This document shows, piece after piece, positions 37,501-47,870 of a DNA stretch of 64,000 nucleotides. The stretch comes from Kryptolebias marmoratus (taxonomy: Eukaryota > Chordata > Actinopteri > Cyprinodontiformes > Rivulidae): the NCBI RefSeq assembly GCF_001649575.2, contig NC_051451.1, positions 26,427,191 to 26,491,190 of the forward strand, written 5' to 3'. A model generated the notes under the pieces. That model did not search any database and was not told the origin of the DNA. It was given only the letters and a program-made list of their open reading frames with translations. Every line of letters starts with the position of its first letter. The stretch's first letter is position 1. A program made the position numbers and the translations under genes.

Positions 37501-40500
37501 TTGTTCTTTTATTTTCAGATCAATTCTTTAATGTCAGAATTAAATTAGTTAAAATAAAATGGAAGATATCATCCTAAAAAATCCTGCAATCCTGAATGGT
37601 GGATATATTCGTCCAGTTGCCCAGTACTTCTGTGGTCTAATGCAGCCACTGTGAGCGCCACTTTTCTTTGGGATCTTGTTTGTCAGCTGAAAGGAAAGTC
37701 ACTTTTACATTTTTACTTTTGACAACCCCTTTGTTGTCTAATAGCTTGCTGTGTTCAAGGTGGTGAAACATTATTTCATCTCCTCCTTTATGTTTTTCTG
37801 GGAGGAAGGATGATAACCTGTCGCGTTAAGTCACTACGTGTCTGTATGAGATTTTCATTTAAGCCCAGCTCCATTTTTCTTTTCCACAGAAGCTGAAATC
37901 TGAGATAAGTGCTTCATTAGGGGCTGGCATCTCCTCGGTCTAATCTAAAGGCAGGCGTATGCCGCTGTGGGCCAGTTGTAGTTTGTGTCTCAGCCTCTGC
38001 GTGGGGTTTATGTCTGGGCAGCTACGGGTCCTAATCCGCCGTCCAGCCGCTGCCCGGCGGGGAGCGCAGATAACTCAGTAAGGTGAGATTATCTGACAAT
38101 CAGTGATAACTTGCTCAAGAGTGATATTGCTCAAGAAAATTTATCTCTGAAACCATTCCCAGCTCTGGCTCGAACCTCAGATAATGTAATTACATTATGT
38201 GTAATGTGTTTGGATCTGATACAACCAGGGGTCTATCTTTTGTTGTATTTATCATGGAGCCACCCAGATTCTTCTAAAAGTCATGGTTTGAGAGCTAAAT
38301 GATACTAATTTATAAACGAGAAAAATATTAATGTGGCTTGACAACAAAGTGAATTATTTTCAAATTCTTTATGCTGCAGAATCACAGCTTTTCACTTACT
38401 TCCTTGTTTTTGCAGTGCAAATGGGCCAAAGGGGCTACTAAAAAAAAATTGGATCCATGTCTGGCCTTTCTGATAAGGTGCTTTGCAGGAAGTTGTAGTT
38501 TGTGATGAGTTCCTGTGGGTTTGGTGCTTCAGAAGAAGCAGAGTTCAGGAGGAAAGAGAGAAAGGAAAAGGATGTTGATTATATCAGTCCAAGAATGAGG
38601 ATATGCTCAATGAAGACGCTGAAGACGGGTTACAGCTCTGAGGAGACTAGATGGATAAAAAAAATAAAACTTTTTCACTCCTCAGTGTTTTCTTTTGTCT
38701 TCTTCTCCCTTCCAGTGTTTGTAAAGTGTTCTCAGAGTCTCTCTCAGGTTTGGAGGCCTTGGTTTGGAAGATAATTAAGTGGAGCAGGCGGCACAATTAG
38801 GTGATTAGACACCCTCATTGAGTGTTGTTTGAAATAGCAGCCAGTGTTATTTTAGTCGGGGGGGCAGCATCAGTCAGGACTCATTCAGACTGGGAACGAA
38901 TACTTTAGCAAAGAGGGGGGGGGGGNNNGGGGGGACTTTCACACGTAGTGATACTTTCCTGATCAAGTAACTAAGTGGCCCATCACACACCAGGACACCA
39001 CATAAAGTCGCACGCTGTGACGTTTCCCGCTTCTAAATATTGCCAGTCCAACAGACATCTCCTCCTACCCCCTCGCGTTTACAGGGACCAGTAAAGTCTT
39101 AACGTCCCCTAACGCGCTGCTGAATTTCACACCCGGGCTGACGTTATCCGCAAGTTTGCGAGAAAGCTTCGTCCCATCGGATGCAATCTTCATCTGGCTT
39201 TTACTACTTTTAAAACGTGCTCTTATCTGCTCCTCTTCACACGTCAGCATCTAATAACCTCCCTCTAAGTGAGCCTGCACAGTAGTTCACAGCTACTGCA
39301 GTGTGCTCTTCAGATAGAGATGCTGCTTTCATTACTTCTGCCGGCCTGACAGACAGAATCAGTTCCACTCGCTTCCCAAGTGCCATCATCCTCTTTTACA
39401 CTATTTATTAGAACTCTGTATCGAGTAAGCTGAATTTATTCACAGTTTAAAGATTATAGGAGACATATCATCAAAAGTACAAATCATTTTATGGCCACAG
39501 ATGATGAATATTGAACTAACAGTCAGCCAGCAGCCAATTTAAGGTCCTGATAAAGAGACTCACAATAAATACTCTAACATTAAACGACCATTTTAAGACT
39601 GTTCAAGTTGTTTTTGTGATTGGTATTATTGTATATTACTGTTCATAAGTTTGACGGATAAGTGGAAAAAGGTTAATAGAGTTTTGTTTTCTTGTTGCCT
39701 TTTTCTCAAAGAAGAAAAACTACATTTTGACAAACTTGCTCCAACAAGCAGAGTATTTTTTGTTCACATTTACTGAATATAAAAGAAAGCTGGTCATCAT
39801 GACACCCACAAGAAGCCTCGAGTTTATTGTTTTTTTTTTTGAAAACCCATCTCAGTTTTACTGCTTTCACAAGTAGCTGCGACTTGGGAAGTAAAATGAG
39901 TCGTCCTCTAATGACGAGGTTTGCATTTCACTCCATAATCCCTCTATATGTTGACATATGTGGAGAAAACTAAACCACAAGTTGCTACACATTTTGTCAT
40001 ATGTGGTTATGTCTCTGCACATTATTAAACTGTGGCATGCAGATGATAAAACCCCAACACTGAACATATATTTACACTAAATTTAGACTATTCAATGTCA
40101 AATGGCATGAAATGCAGTATAATTTTTGAAAATCTGAGTTGGGAAAATTAGAATTAAAATATGCAAGAACACTGTAGTGTCATGGGTGAGTTTTTTTTAG
40201 TAAATAATCTGGAGTAAAAACAAATGTTTCTTTAAATGGATACAAAAAAGAGGGTACTCTCTTATAAACTCATCCCATAAGCTTGAGAGGGTCACCTCCC
40301 GGGGGCAGGGGGGCGTAATGACTTCCCCATCTGGCCCCCCTGGGACGACTGCGCTCGTGCTCAGCGCCTCTCCCGGCCGCTTTAAGTCGCCTTGTTTGTT
40401 TAGGGAAGATTAGCAACGTAAAACCCTTACAACATCCTGAACACGCAGAGAAAGGCTGACGTGATGAAGAGGAGGACTAAAGATGGACGGGGCGAAGAAA

Positions 40501-43500
40501 CCGCAGAGGACATGTTGTTTAAAATAAAATCCCAGCAAAGTGGAAATATATGCATGTAATTAAAGTCAGTCAGGGGTTTTTGCAGCGATGTCTGATAGTG
40601 TGTTTAGCTGCACATTTGCCCATTACTGGCTCGGTTTATGTGTTGACGTGAATCTGCACTGAGAGGCTGAACTTAGCTGCATCCCTCAGTTATCCTCACT
40701 GATGGATTCAGATTCACTTAACGGCTTGGTGACGGCACACGTCTGACTGAAGATGTCCTCCTGGTGGCGTAAAACTGTCAGGATCATTTTTATCATCTTA
40801 TTTTGACAGGTCTCTTGGTGCTTGGTTGTTATGATTGTAAACAAGTTATGAGTTCAGTACATAAAAGACTGCAGTAACTGCTGGCTGAAAATAAATCACT
40901 TTTAAAGCCAAAGTTGGGATTCTCTCAGGCTATAGTCAGTTTTGTTCTGTTACATTTATATTTTTTGCATTATTTAACATTATTAATAATTGATAGGAAG
41001 AGTGTCTGAGTAGTAGAGGTGGGGATTTTTTGGCACCTCACAGTTCAAATATAAATTGATTACTGATGCATCTCAGTTATTTGGCAACTTTAATGACTAT
41101 GGCTTATTTTAAAGTAAAGTAAACATTTATTTGTATAGCACATTTCAGCAGCAAGGCATTCAAAGTGCTTTACATCATAAAAACATCAGTAGAATCATTA
41201 CAATAATTAATAATAAATAAAATAAATAATCAAAAACATTACTGAGATAAACACTGATTTATGTGATTGAAAGCCTAATAAAGTGCACAAAACAAAACAC
41301 CCTATTAATGCTGCTGAGATAGATGCTAGCAAAGAAAAGCTAATTCGATTAGCGTCATGTTTATCACTGAAACTTTATACACAAACCAAAGGTTTGGAAG
41401 TCATTACTAAACACAGTCATTATTTACAGACAGGTATTCTTCAGGGTTCAGCAAAGAAAAGGTGAAAAACATGAAAACACGCAGCTATATTGCAGCATGT
41501 TTCCACTACAGGAAGCTACGGTAACTCTACTGGGACAAACGGTGTCATGGAGCAACTACACTGAGTCTTTTAGAGTGACAGCACAGATTTTTGATGTTTA
41601 AAATCGATCCAGAATCTAAAAATAGGTCTTACCTCCCATCCCTACTGTTTGCATTTAATTTGGTGTTATTTTGCATTAATAATAAATGACAGAAAGAATG
41701 TCTGAATAGTTCTGATGTCTGAAGGCTGTGGTGGTCCCGGTGGGTCACAGGTGTGTGTGTGTGTGTGTGTGTGTGAGGCAGGAAACAGATGTGCAGTGAT
41801 AACAATGGCTGCTCAGGTCTGGGGGTCTATCAGCTCCAAGCAGCCTGCCGTCTCTCTGTGGAGCTTCACTTCCTGTGGGCTTAAATCATGCCAGTCAGTG
41901 ATAAGGACGGTAGAGAGCCGCGCTCATTGAGAATAATCTGTGCCTCCTTGATTCTAGAAGCTGCTGATTAAATAACAATAGTAAGAGAATGGATGACGGA
42001 AGAAAAAACTACTAAGCACCGCTTTAAAATTCAACGTTGGCCGTATTGTGAAAGACATATGAGTCTTTTAAGGGTTTGAATCTTGCTCATGAACGCAGGA
42101 AGTGGAAGGTTTTTTCTCTAACCTTAATGAAACCATTTTGTTCTCTTGACAGCCCCTGCCCAGAGCAAGGAATGGGGGACGAGTTTAACCTCATGGATCA
42201 TTCCGACTTGTATATCTTAGACTTCAGTAAGTATCCCCGTCGTTGCTTTCCAGTTCATGAAATTCACTCTAGGAAGGACGCTCACCGTCCCATCACTCAC
42301 AGCCCAATTTACACAACCCCGAGAAGCTCGGAAGCTGTTGAGTTCGACAGTAACTCATTCAGGAGGGGGGGGGGAAGCAGAGCAAAGTTCACTGAAGTTC
42401 TTTTTCATGTGCTTAGAAACTGGTTTTCTCTTGTAAATGACTTCTACATTCACTCTTAGATTGAAAGAAATGTTGGCGGGCGATATGCATTCCTTCAAGG
42501 AATACTAGAGCTTTTCATAAGATCATCAAATGTTGAGAAATGATTTGTTGGGGAGCAGTCTCAGCTACTACCACACCAAATTTAGGGTCAATATCTGCAA
42601 AATTGACTGAGTTATATCCGTGTTTGGGATTTGGAAGTTTAGTTGGCTCCAAAAGTCAATCAGTTTCTGCAAGTTTCATTAAGATTTATTCAGTGGTTCA
42701 TGAGATATTTAGCTAACAGACAGAAACATTATCATCCTCCTCCTCAGTAAGCGATAAGTGTGTCGTCTGGCATCTCCTCGTTAGGTTTGATGGTACACCT
42801 CTGCTTCCTCTCTCACCCGGCCGTCTGCCCGGCTCCGCCTCTTCACCTCGGGCACTTCCGTCTCGTCGCCAACCAAATATAGTCATATCCTGCGTGCACG
42901 GGCCAGAGGCCTGTAACGCTTTCAGGTCACAGTTTGGGCTTGTGTGGGCGGGCTCACGCAGGGACCGGCTGTACCCGGTGCCATCCTGCGTGGCGCCACG
43001 TCCCGGTGCCAGTCACGTGCGCCCTTACTCTGCTCATCACGGAGCATATGGCGGAGCGACCGTGACGGGGAGAGTAAGAGGAAGTTTGAAGATATTATTA
43101 GAAAGCAGGTTTGAAAGCCGATGATTTGATGCTTGCGTCATTCCTCTCTGCATATCCTCGCATGTAAATCCTGTTTGTTTCTCCTGGGGTGAAGACCAAA
43201 CAGATTAGGATGATTTATTTTCTCACCATAGACAGGAAATCGAACCCTTTCTTGTAAAGATCCTCACGTCTGTCTTGCATAGTGTCATTTTGAGTTCCCA
43301 CAGCTGAAATGGATATTCTTAGCACCAGTATAATTAGTGCATATGACTCATTTTACTTTCTCTTCTTCTTTACAGGCCCCAATTTGAAGACATTATGCAA
43401 AATAGCTGTTATTCAGTACAGTCTGGAGCAGTCAGGACTCCCACATGATATCAGGTCAGAGAAGCATCTTCTCCTCTTCTCATTAGTGCCGATTTGTCAT

Positions 43501-45800
43501 AGAAGTGACATATTTTGGTCTTTCTGTTTGTATTATGTGGGTCATTGTCATCACACTCTGAGTAATGAGGTTATTTATCAAAAAGGCAAATTATGACTCA
43601 TTATCTTTCATTTAGCCAGTGGTGTCCTTAATGTACAATCTGTCCGTAATTGTATTCTATCTGGTCTGAAAGCATTAAAGTTTGTGTAAAGAAGATTCAA
43701 ACAATTAGTGTGAAACATTAAAGTAGTCAGTGACGTTTTCAGTCTGCGTGATGTCTGCTCACCCGCTGCGAGGAAGGACGAAGAACACAACAGGAAGAGT
43801 TAGAAAAAGTTTAACTTGGATGTTTGTCACAAGTTTTTATTAGTAAAATGCAACAACTTTAATCATTTAGCTGAGGTGCAGATGATGGCAGGACGCCTTA
43901 CAGGAATCTGTAAAATCTTGATTTAAAAAAAGAATTTGTCTGAGCAAAAAGTGTTTACATTTAACATTTTCTCAAAAATTAACATAAAGCAGAAATATAT
44001 AGAATATATATTATAACACATTTTATTCATGAGATTTATTGTGAAGCTGGTGACAGAAAAACAAACATCTTTCCCACATTCAATAATTTTACATAAATAA
44101 GGACAGAAACCTAAACTGCACATCTGTATAAACTCTAAATTACAGTGAATTTTAAATGTCTTGGCATTTAAAATTAAAATTTTGCAAATCTGAGTCTGGA
44201 AAAGTCTGGAATTTCAAACTAAAAGCTATTTAGGACTCGGGGCTTTAAGACGATGTCGCATCACAACCATGATCCGTTCAGACTTCACTGACGGGTCCGA
44301 AAATGATTTTATTTCTTTTTTACACCTAAACTTGAACTGTTTTGTTTCAGTTACAGTGGAAGGGTTTTAAATCTTAATCTTTTCATATTAAAGCCTCTTA
44401 AAGCAGGATATTCGAGGTGAATAAAATGTACCCAATAGTATTTTGCTGTTTATAATACTTTATAAACATGATTATTTCTGGTAATTGTGTCTAAAACGAA
44501 GTGTTTCACTAGAGGCACTTTTTTCCACATTTGACCCATGAAAGCTGACACTAATTACTGCTCTTAACCTCTCATTTCTCTCGCGTCGTCGCTGCCACCT
44601 TGCACGCTCCTCGCTTCGTGTTTGCAGTTGTTTTTAACCCTTGGAGAGCTTTCAGTGGGGGGGTGGAGGGGGTCACAGGACACTGATCTACTCCCTTTTC
44701 TGGCCTTCAGTGGCATCTCCTGCTCCTGTGCCAATCTCCTCTCCTAAACACACGAGAGAAAGAAAACGAACAAAGCGTTTGTGAGGGAGTGAGTGTGAAA
44801 CCAGAGCCAGAGATAACAATCTGCAGCTCGACCTTTGACCTGTCATCGGGTCAGCTGCTGCTGCTGCTCGCGCTCACGTTACAGCGAGACCTTCCCTCAG
44901 CCTCGTCCGCAACGCAGCTCTTCGTTTGGACAAGGCGGAGGAGCCGAGGAGGGGACGGCACGCGACGACTTGATTGTCCTCGCCGTAGATCTACAAACAC
45001 AGATTATTTTAATAAAACCAGGAAGAAAAGCATTTCCTGTCAAAATACAGTGGATGCTGAAAGCTGGATGTAGCAAGACACTAGCTAAAGGCTAAAAGTA
45101 GAGAAAGGCTAGCTAAATTTAGCAGAACTAAAATTAGCATTAGTAGAATTAGCATTGTCTGTAGTAGCATTAGCGCTTATAGTATTAAAAGTTTGTTGAA
45201 GTAGACCTCCATGTTTGTGAAGAGCTCTCAGACTGTGTGTTGGAGATGACTCTCAGCTACTACCACACCTGATTTCACTTATATCTGCAAAATTAACTGA
45301 GTTGTAGACCGTTTTGTGTTGCAGCCATCTTGAATAAAGTTGATTCAAAAGTGAATGAGATGTAGATGAACAGCCAACAGGTACACTGAGGGTACCATTA
45401 AAATCTGTCCAATAGCTCATGAGATATTTTGCTGACAGACAGTTAATGTTAAAGTGTAAATGTCAGGGCTTGCCTCTCGGCTGCGATCTCTCCAAATTTT
45501 AGCTCAGTATTTCTAAACCGGACCAAGTTTGAGTCATTTTTTTTGTGCTGGCTAAAATAGATTAGCGGTGGCGGCCATCTTATATCAGTTGTAGATGTAC
45601 ATCCTGGGATTAGTTTGAGTTGAGTTTCAACACGAACACATACAGAGGCTTTTACATGATCGCCTGCTGCCGTGACACTTTTTGACTAATCTGCTTTTTG
45701 TTTTTTTGTTGTTTTTGTTGTTTTTTACCCCAGATGGGAGCTGGCTGCCATGACAACCAACAGCAACATCAGCAGGCCCATCTTCTCCTCACATGGATGA
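24993..45800 (+). CDS. klhdc3: KLHDC3, kelch-repeat substrate receptor of a CUL2 E3 ligase (10 coding exons)
   Basis: Ten exons join to 1149 nt, which is 382 codons plus stop, the same length as human KLHDC3 as I remember it. Exons: 24993-25146, 26665-26841, 27021-27136, 27218-27289, 28335-28548, 28826-28912, 30233-30341, 42153-42226, 43376-43454, 45734-45800. All introns are GT-AG. The protein begins MLRWSVHLEGGPRRVNHAAV and carries six kelch blades, each with a GG doublet (first at residues 30-31), for example YSFGGYC, YLWGGRND, YIFGGYEQ, VFGGRAD, YIFGGYNA and LFGGTS. Near the C-terminus (about residues 338-347) LKTLCKIAVI fits a BC box, and LPHDI (356-360) fits a Cul2 box. Known of the family: KLHDC2, KLHDC3 and KLHDC10 recruit proteins with C-terminal glycine degrons to CUL2-Elongin B/C ligases. 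The next plus-strand gene is npas4l. The start is chosen by homology; an in-frame ATG five codons upstream is judged less likely. Confidence 0.96.
25872..26635 (+). repeat. Family D repeat in klhdc3 intron 1
   Basis: GGTCACCATGGTAACCACCG, GAGAGACACACTGGATGAAA, GAAGACAAAAATACCAA and TTGAATGATGTTTCTGCTGT, in the same order as the first copy. Confidence 0.6.
26665..26841 (+). CDS. klhdc3: klhdc3 coding exon 2
   Basis: Acceptor TGTTTCAG, then VSLRWMKLPPV at the start of the second blade and LLDDTIYLWGGRNDTEGACN. Donor is GATGTCA followed by GTAAGT. The family D repeat stops only about 30 bases before this acceptor. Confidence 0.95.
27021..27136 (+). CDS. klhdc3: klhdc3 coding exon 3
   Basis: Acceptor TGTGCCGTAG, then THRWYTPKISGTVPGARDGH and the third-blade motif YIFGGYEQ. 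Donor CAGTTG followed by GTGAGT. The intron that follows is only 81 bases. Confidence 0.94.
27218..27289 (+). CDS. klhdc3: klhdc3 coding exon 4
   Basis: A 72-base phase-0 exon encoding ADCFSNDIHKLDTTTMVWSL and a few more residues. Acceptor CTTCTAG, donor AGA followed by GTGAGT. Confidence 0.93.
27725..27960 (+). mobile_element. Fragment of a DNA-transposon coding region in klhdc3 intron 4
   Basis: The stretch GAGAAGCAGCTGTTGCTGGG ... GTCCATCGTTCTACAGAGGG ... AAAGATTATTCACAAAAGG ... AACCTTCCCAGGAGT resembles a transposase N-terminal region common in fish genomes, from memory. It is too broken for an ORF. Confidence 0.45.
28163..28177 (+). promoter_or_regulatory. CTCF-like site in klhdc3 intron 4
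   Basis: GCCACTAGGTGGTGC matches the core with one expected mismatch (T for C near the 3' end). Confidence 0.35.
28335..28548 (+). CDS. klhdc3: klhdc3 coding exon 5
   Basis: Begins GTPARWRDFHSATIIG and includes FGGRADRFGPFHSNNEIYCN, close to the mammalian sequence. Donor TCCGCCT followed by GTAAGA. A CA microsatellite starts at intron base +6. Confidence 0.95.
28554..28583 (+). repeat. CA microsatellite at the klhdc3 exon 5 donor
   Basis: About 15 CA units starting at intron position +6. Confidence 0.95.
28635..28682 (+). repeat. Family A terminal box only
   Basis: TGAAAGGCGGTGGGCGATAT followed by GCATTCC, in klhdc3 intron 5. Confidence 0.6.
28826..28912 (+). CDS. klhdc3: klhdc3 coding exon 6
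   Basis: Acceptor GTTTTTAG, then TYNGELYIFGGYNARLDRHF and DLWKFNP, the fifth kelch blade. Donor CCAG followed by GTGCTT, a non-consensus +3 to +6 stretch. Confidence 0.94.
29535..29551 (+). promoter_or_regulatory. CTCF-like site in klhdc3 intron 6
   Basis: CCACTAGATGGCAGCAC is a textbook CTCF core. Confidence 0.55.
30233..30341 (+). CDS. klhdc3: klhdc3 coding exon 7
   Basis: Acceptor CTTGCGTTGCAG, then AFSWKKVEPKGKGPCPRRRQ and the sixth-blade motif ILFGGT. Donor ACCAG followed by GTAAGA opens the 11.8 kb intron 7. Confidence 0.94.
32580..32795 (-). repeat. TAGC-rich tract in klhdc3 intron 7
   Basis: AAGCTAAAATAAGCTGAACT and GTAGCTAAAATGAGCAAAAC; the complement of the 4.6 kb type. Confidence 0.45.
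36105..36180 (-). repeat. Family A fragment
   Basis: TTTGATATTTTGCTAACAGA only. It is the sole family A trace recognised in klhdc3 intron 7. Confidence 0.45.
36364..36398 (+). repeat. GTGC/GT simple repeat
   Basis: TGCGTGTGTGTGCGTGCGTG and on; an alternating purine-pyrimidine stretch able in principle to form Z-DNA. Confidence 0.85.
37294..37352 (+). repeat. 3' fragment of the same SINE-like repeat
   Basis: GAGATGGGCACCAGCTCCCT, then an AGAAGCGGGTGGATGGATGG tail. It lies in klhdc3 intron 7. Confidence 0.6.
38915..38934. other. Assembly gap inside a poly-G run
   Basis: Three N at 38926-38928 sit within a run of G, so the true length is unknown. It falls in klhdc3 intron 7. Confidence 0.98.
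41112..41205 (+). repeat. Dispersed fish repeat fragment
   Basis: TTTATTTGTATAGCACATTT ... CAAAGTGCTTTACATCATAA is a familiar phrase from teleost interspersed repeats. Class not assigned. Confidence 0.5.
41751..41775 (+). repeat. GT microsatellite
   Basis: About 12 uninterrupted GT units, in klhdc3 intron 7. Confidence 0.95.
42153..42226 (+). CDS. klhdc3: klhdc3 coding exon 8
   Basis: Acceptor TTCTCTTGACAG, then PCPEQGMGDEFNLMDHSDLY and ILDF, matching the mammalian GLGDEFDLIDHSDLHILDF segment. Donor TTCA followed by GTAAGT. Confidence 0.94.
42470..42735 (-). repeat. Family A repeat in klhdc3 intron 8
   Basis: Starts GGCGGGCGATATGCATTCCT then TCAAGGAAT, followed by CAGCTACTACCACACCAAAT and GGTTCATGAGATATTTAGCT. 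The terminal box is oriented opposite to the body. Confidence 0.65.
43376..43454 (+). CDS. klhdc3: klhdc3 coding exon 9 (BC box and Cul2 box)
   Basis: Acceptor CTTCTTTACAG, then PNLKTLCKIAVIQYSLEQSG and LPHDI. This one exon holds the motifs expected to bind Elongin C and CUL2. Donor ATCAG followed by GTCAGA, a somewhat weak donor. Confidence 0.94.
44580..44960. other. GC-rich stretch in klhdc3 intron 9
   Basis: Contains a nuclear-receptor DR1-like site on the minus strand (AGGTCAAAGGTCG, 44829-44841) and TCAGCTGCTGCTGCTGCTCG. It may be regulatory; no exon is supported. Confidence 0.35.
45225..45640 (-). repeat. Two family A repeats in klhdc3 intron 9
   Basis: First ATGACTCTCAGCTACTACCA and TCATGAGATATTTTGCTGAC; then TTTTAGCTCAGTATTTCTAA and GGTGGCGGCCATCTTATATC in the same orientation. 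Confidence 0.65.
45734..45800 (+). CDS. klhdc3: klhdc3 coding exon 10 and stop
   Basis: Acceptor TTTTACCCCAG, then WELAAMTTNSNISRPIFSSH, G and TGA at 45798-45800. It is nearly identical to the mammalian C-terminus. Confidence 0.95.
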
Positions 45801-46857
45801 CATGGCTCATTTAGAGCCAGAACCAGAACCAGAAGTTGGACTTCATGACAGCGAACAGTTCTGGAGTGGTTCTGGATCCACTTTATTTTCTGGTTTCTCC
45901 AAGCCGACGTTCACTACTGACCAAAACATCTCGCATTCAGATGTCTGTGGACTCCGTCGGCCTCGCTGTGTTGAAGAAACTTTTAATCCTTAAGACTCTA
46001 GTTGTGTGAGATGGATGTCGTTGATGCCTGTTGGACTTTTTTCTGTTTTTTCTCTTTAGGAATCCAATCAGCCTATGATAATCATAGACTTTTAAACTTA
46101 AGCACAGGAAGAGACGAGAACTTCTGCCAAAGGTCTTGAGAGCCAACCTCCAACGAGGACACCATCAAGATGTCCGACTCCTTGAAAAGACTTCGAAGCT
46201 CCAGTTGTCCTACCTTAGTCATAACTTCGTGCTAAACTACGATCTTCAGAAACAAACGGGACTGATTGGTGACGTTCGGAATAAGGAAGCATCAGATTCA
46301 GGACTCCAGAGTGTTACGCTTCGAAACAGTCATTTGGATTCATTTTTAATCCTGTTTACTTCTAACATGAAAAGTATCCCGCTGCTGTCAGGCGTCTCTG
46401 AAGTTTTTCTACAAGTCAGATGAAGAAAGCTGCAAAACAATCATGGCCATCTACCTCCCTCAGAAGTATTCATCTTTAATCTTTAGGAATCCCAAACATT
46501 TGACACCTGCTTTTTCACAGAAAAAGAAAAGAAGTTCAACTAACCTGCTGCAAATTTGAAGGGAATCTTTCAAATTCTTTCAGTCTTGGTCCAGTCTGCT
46601 CGTCCATCACTGATATGCATAAAGTCCTTCCTGGTTTACAGACAATCGTTCAGCTTTCAGTGAAACGTCTCACGGCTGCTTTGTTCTTAGGAGGAAGTAA
46701 ACAGCTTAAAAAGGCGAGATGGGGGATCTTTTATTTTCACAAAGAAGACCAAAACTGTGTGTTACCATCTCCAGACACTTTCCTGTTTCTGCCAGCTGGA
46801 CAATGTTTGTTTCTTTTTGTTTTGTTTCTTAAAGCAGGATTTTTATGAGTTTATCGG

Positions 46858-47276
46858 TAGAATCTCATTGGGCTGCAACTGTTGGAGGCTTGTTAGACTT
46901 TAAAAATGAAAATAGGAAGATTTGGATCAGATATTTAATATTTTCTTCTTTTCTGTCAGCTCTGTTGCTCTTGAGACGTCCGACTGGTTTGAGGAAACTG
47001 AGAAACCCTGTAAACATCACGAGACATCATGGAGTCTCCCTTTAATACCTTAATAATACCTTAAATAGTTACAGAACTAAGGTCATGAGAAGGTCTGATT
47101 TTACAAGTCGTGCACGTGAAAAAAGGCTTGATTTTTAAAAGCTGCCCCTCAAAACGCGACGCGAGTTCAGAGACACTGGAGCTGAAAATTCCCGTGTTTT
47201 CCTCCAGTTTTCCTGCCGGTTTCGGAGTTTTTTTGTCTGTTTTTTTCACCAACTCGTGGCAGCCCAGTGAGATACC
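46858..47276 (+). repeat. Family B element with inverted ends
   Basis: Starts GAATCTCATTGGGCTGCAAC and ends GGCAGCCCAGTGAGATACCA, so the ends are inverted repeats. This suggests a non-autonomous DNA transposon of about 420 bases. It lies in the inferred klhdc3 3' UTR. Confidence 0.6.
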
Positions 47277-47450
47277 ACCTTACAGCAGCAGCATGTAGAG
47301 TTTGTGTGTTTATGTGGTGAGATAACGAAAATATTAGATTGGATCAACAAACGCAGACCTCATGCAATATTTGCTTCTGGTCCTGGTGGACTGTACAGAG
47401 AGAATTACATCAGTTCTGTTCGTTGAGTCTGATAATAAGAAACGCAGCTG

Positions 47451-47456
47451 AATAAA
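47451..47456 (+). terminator. klhdc3: Proximal poly(A) signal, klhdc3 (inferred)
   Basis: AATAAA followed after about 17 bases by a T-rich stretch. Confidence 0.45.
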
Positions 47457-47838
47457 GCCTGAATGCTGCGTTTTTATTATTAGGTTTTATTTATTACCAG
47501 GTCCTGAGCCGTATGTAGAAATACACCCGTGCTGCATCCCGACTCGTCCCTCCCGGTCTCGGGGGTTAAACCTCGTCTGTACCACTTGGTTATAAGAAAC
47601 ACCAGCGAGGCTCCGGGTCCCAGGCGTCAGGACCTTCATCATACACGTTTACAAAAACCAAAACAAAGACAAAGCGGCGGGAACCAATCAGTGATCGACG
47701 GTTTGAGAGACACGGCGATGCTGCTTCCTGCCGGGCTGGACCTCAGAGTTTCAGAAGTTCGGCTGCCCAAACCAACTTTTGTCTTTCTTTACAGACCAGC
47801 AGTGCCAATGTGAGCCAGTGAGTCCTGCGCTCTCTGTA

Positions 47839-47870
47839 ACACACACACACACACACACATACACACACAC
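47839..47870 (+). repeat. CA microsatellite
   Basis: About 16 units with one T interruption. Confidence 0.95.

Larger units (their letters stand above)
30342..42152 (+). other. klhdc3: klhdc3 intron 7: 11.8 kb, repeat-poor
   Basis: By far the largest intron of the gene. Only small repeat pieces were recognised (32.6, 36.1, 37.3, 41.1 and 41.75 kb). No exon-like frame with paired splice sites was found. Confidence 0.6.
45801..47470 (+). other. klhdc3: klhdc3 3' UTR (inferred)
   Basis: The first canonical AATAAA after the stop is at 47451-47456, followed by a T-rich stretch. A second lies at 48288-48293. The UTR would be about 1.65 or 2.5 kb and includes a family B element at 46.86-47.28 kb. 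Which end is used cannot be told from sequence. Confidence 0.45.

Noticed and set aside
44789..45095. Two overlapping plus-strand frames of about 90 codons
   Set aside because: Overlapping frames in a GC-rich intron stretch, without acceptor and donor pairs or family resemblance.
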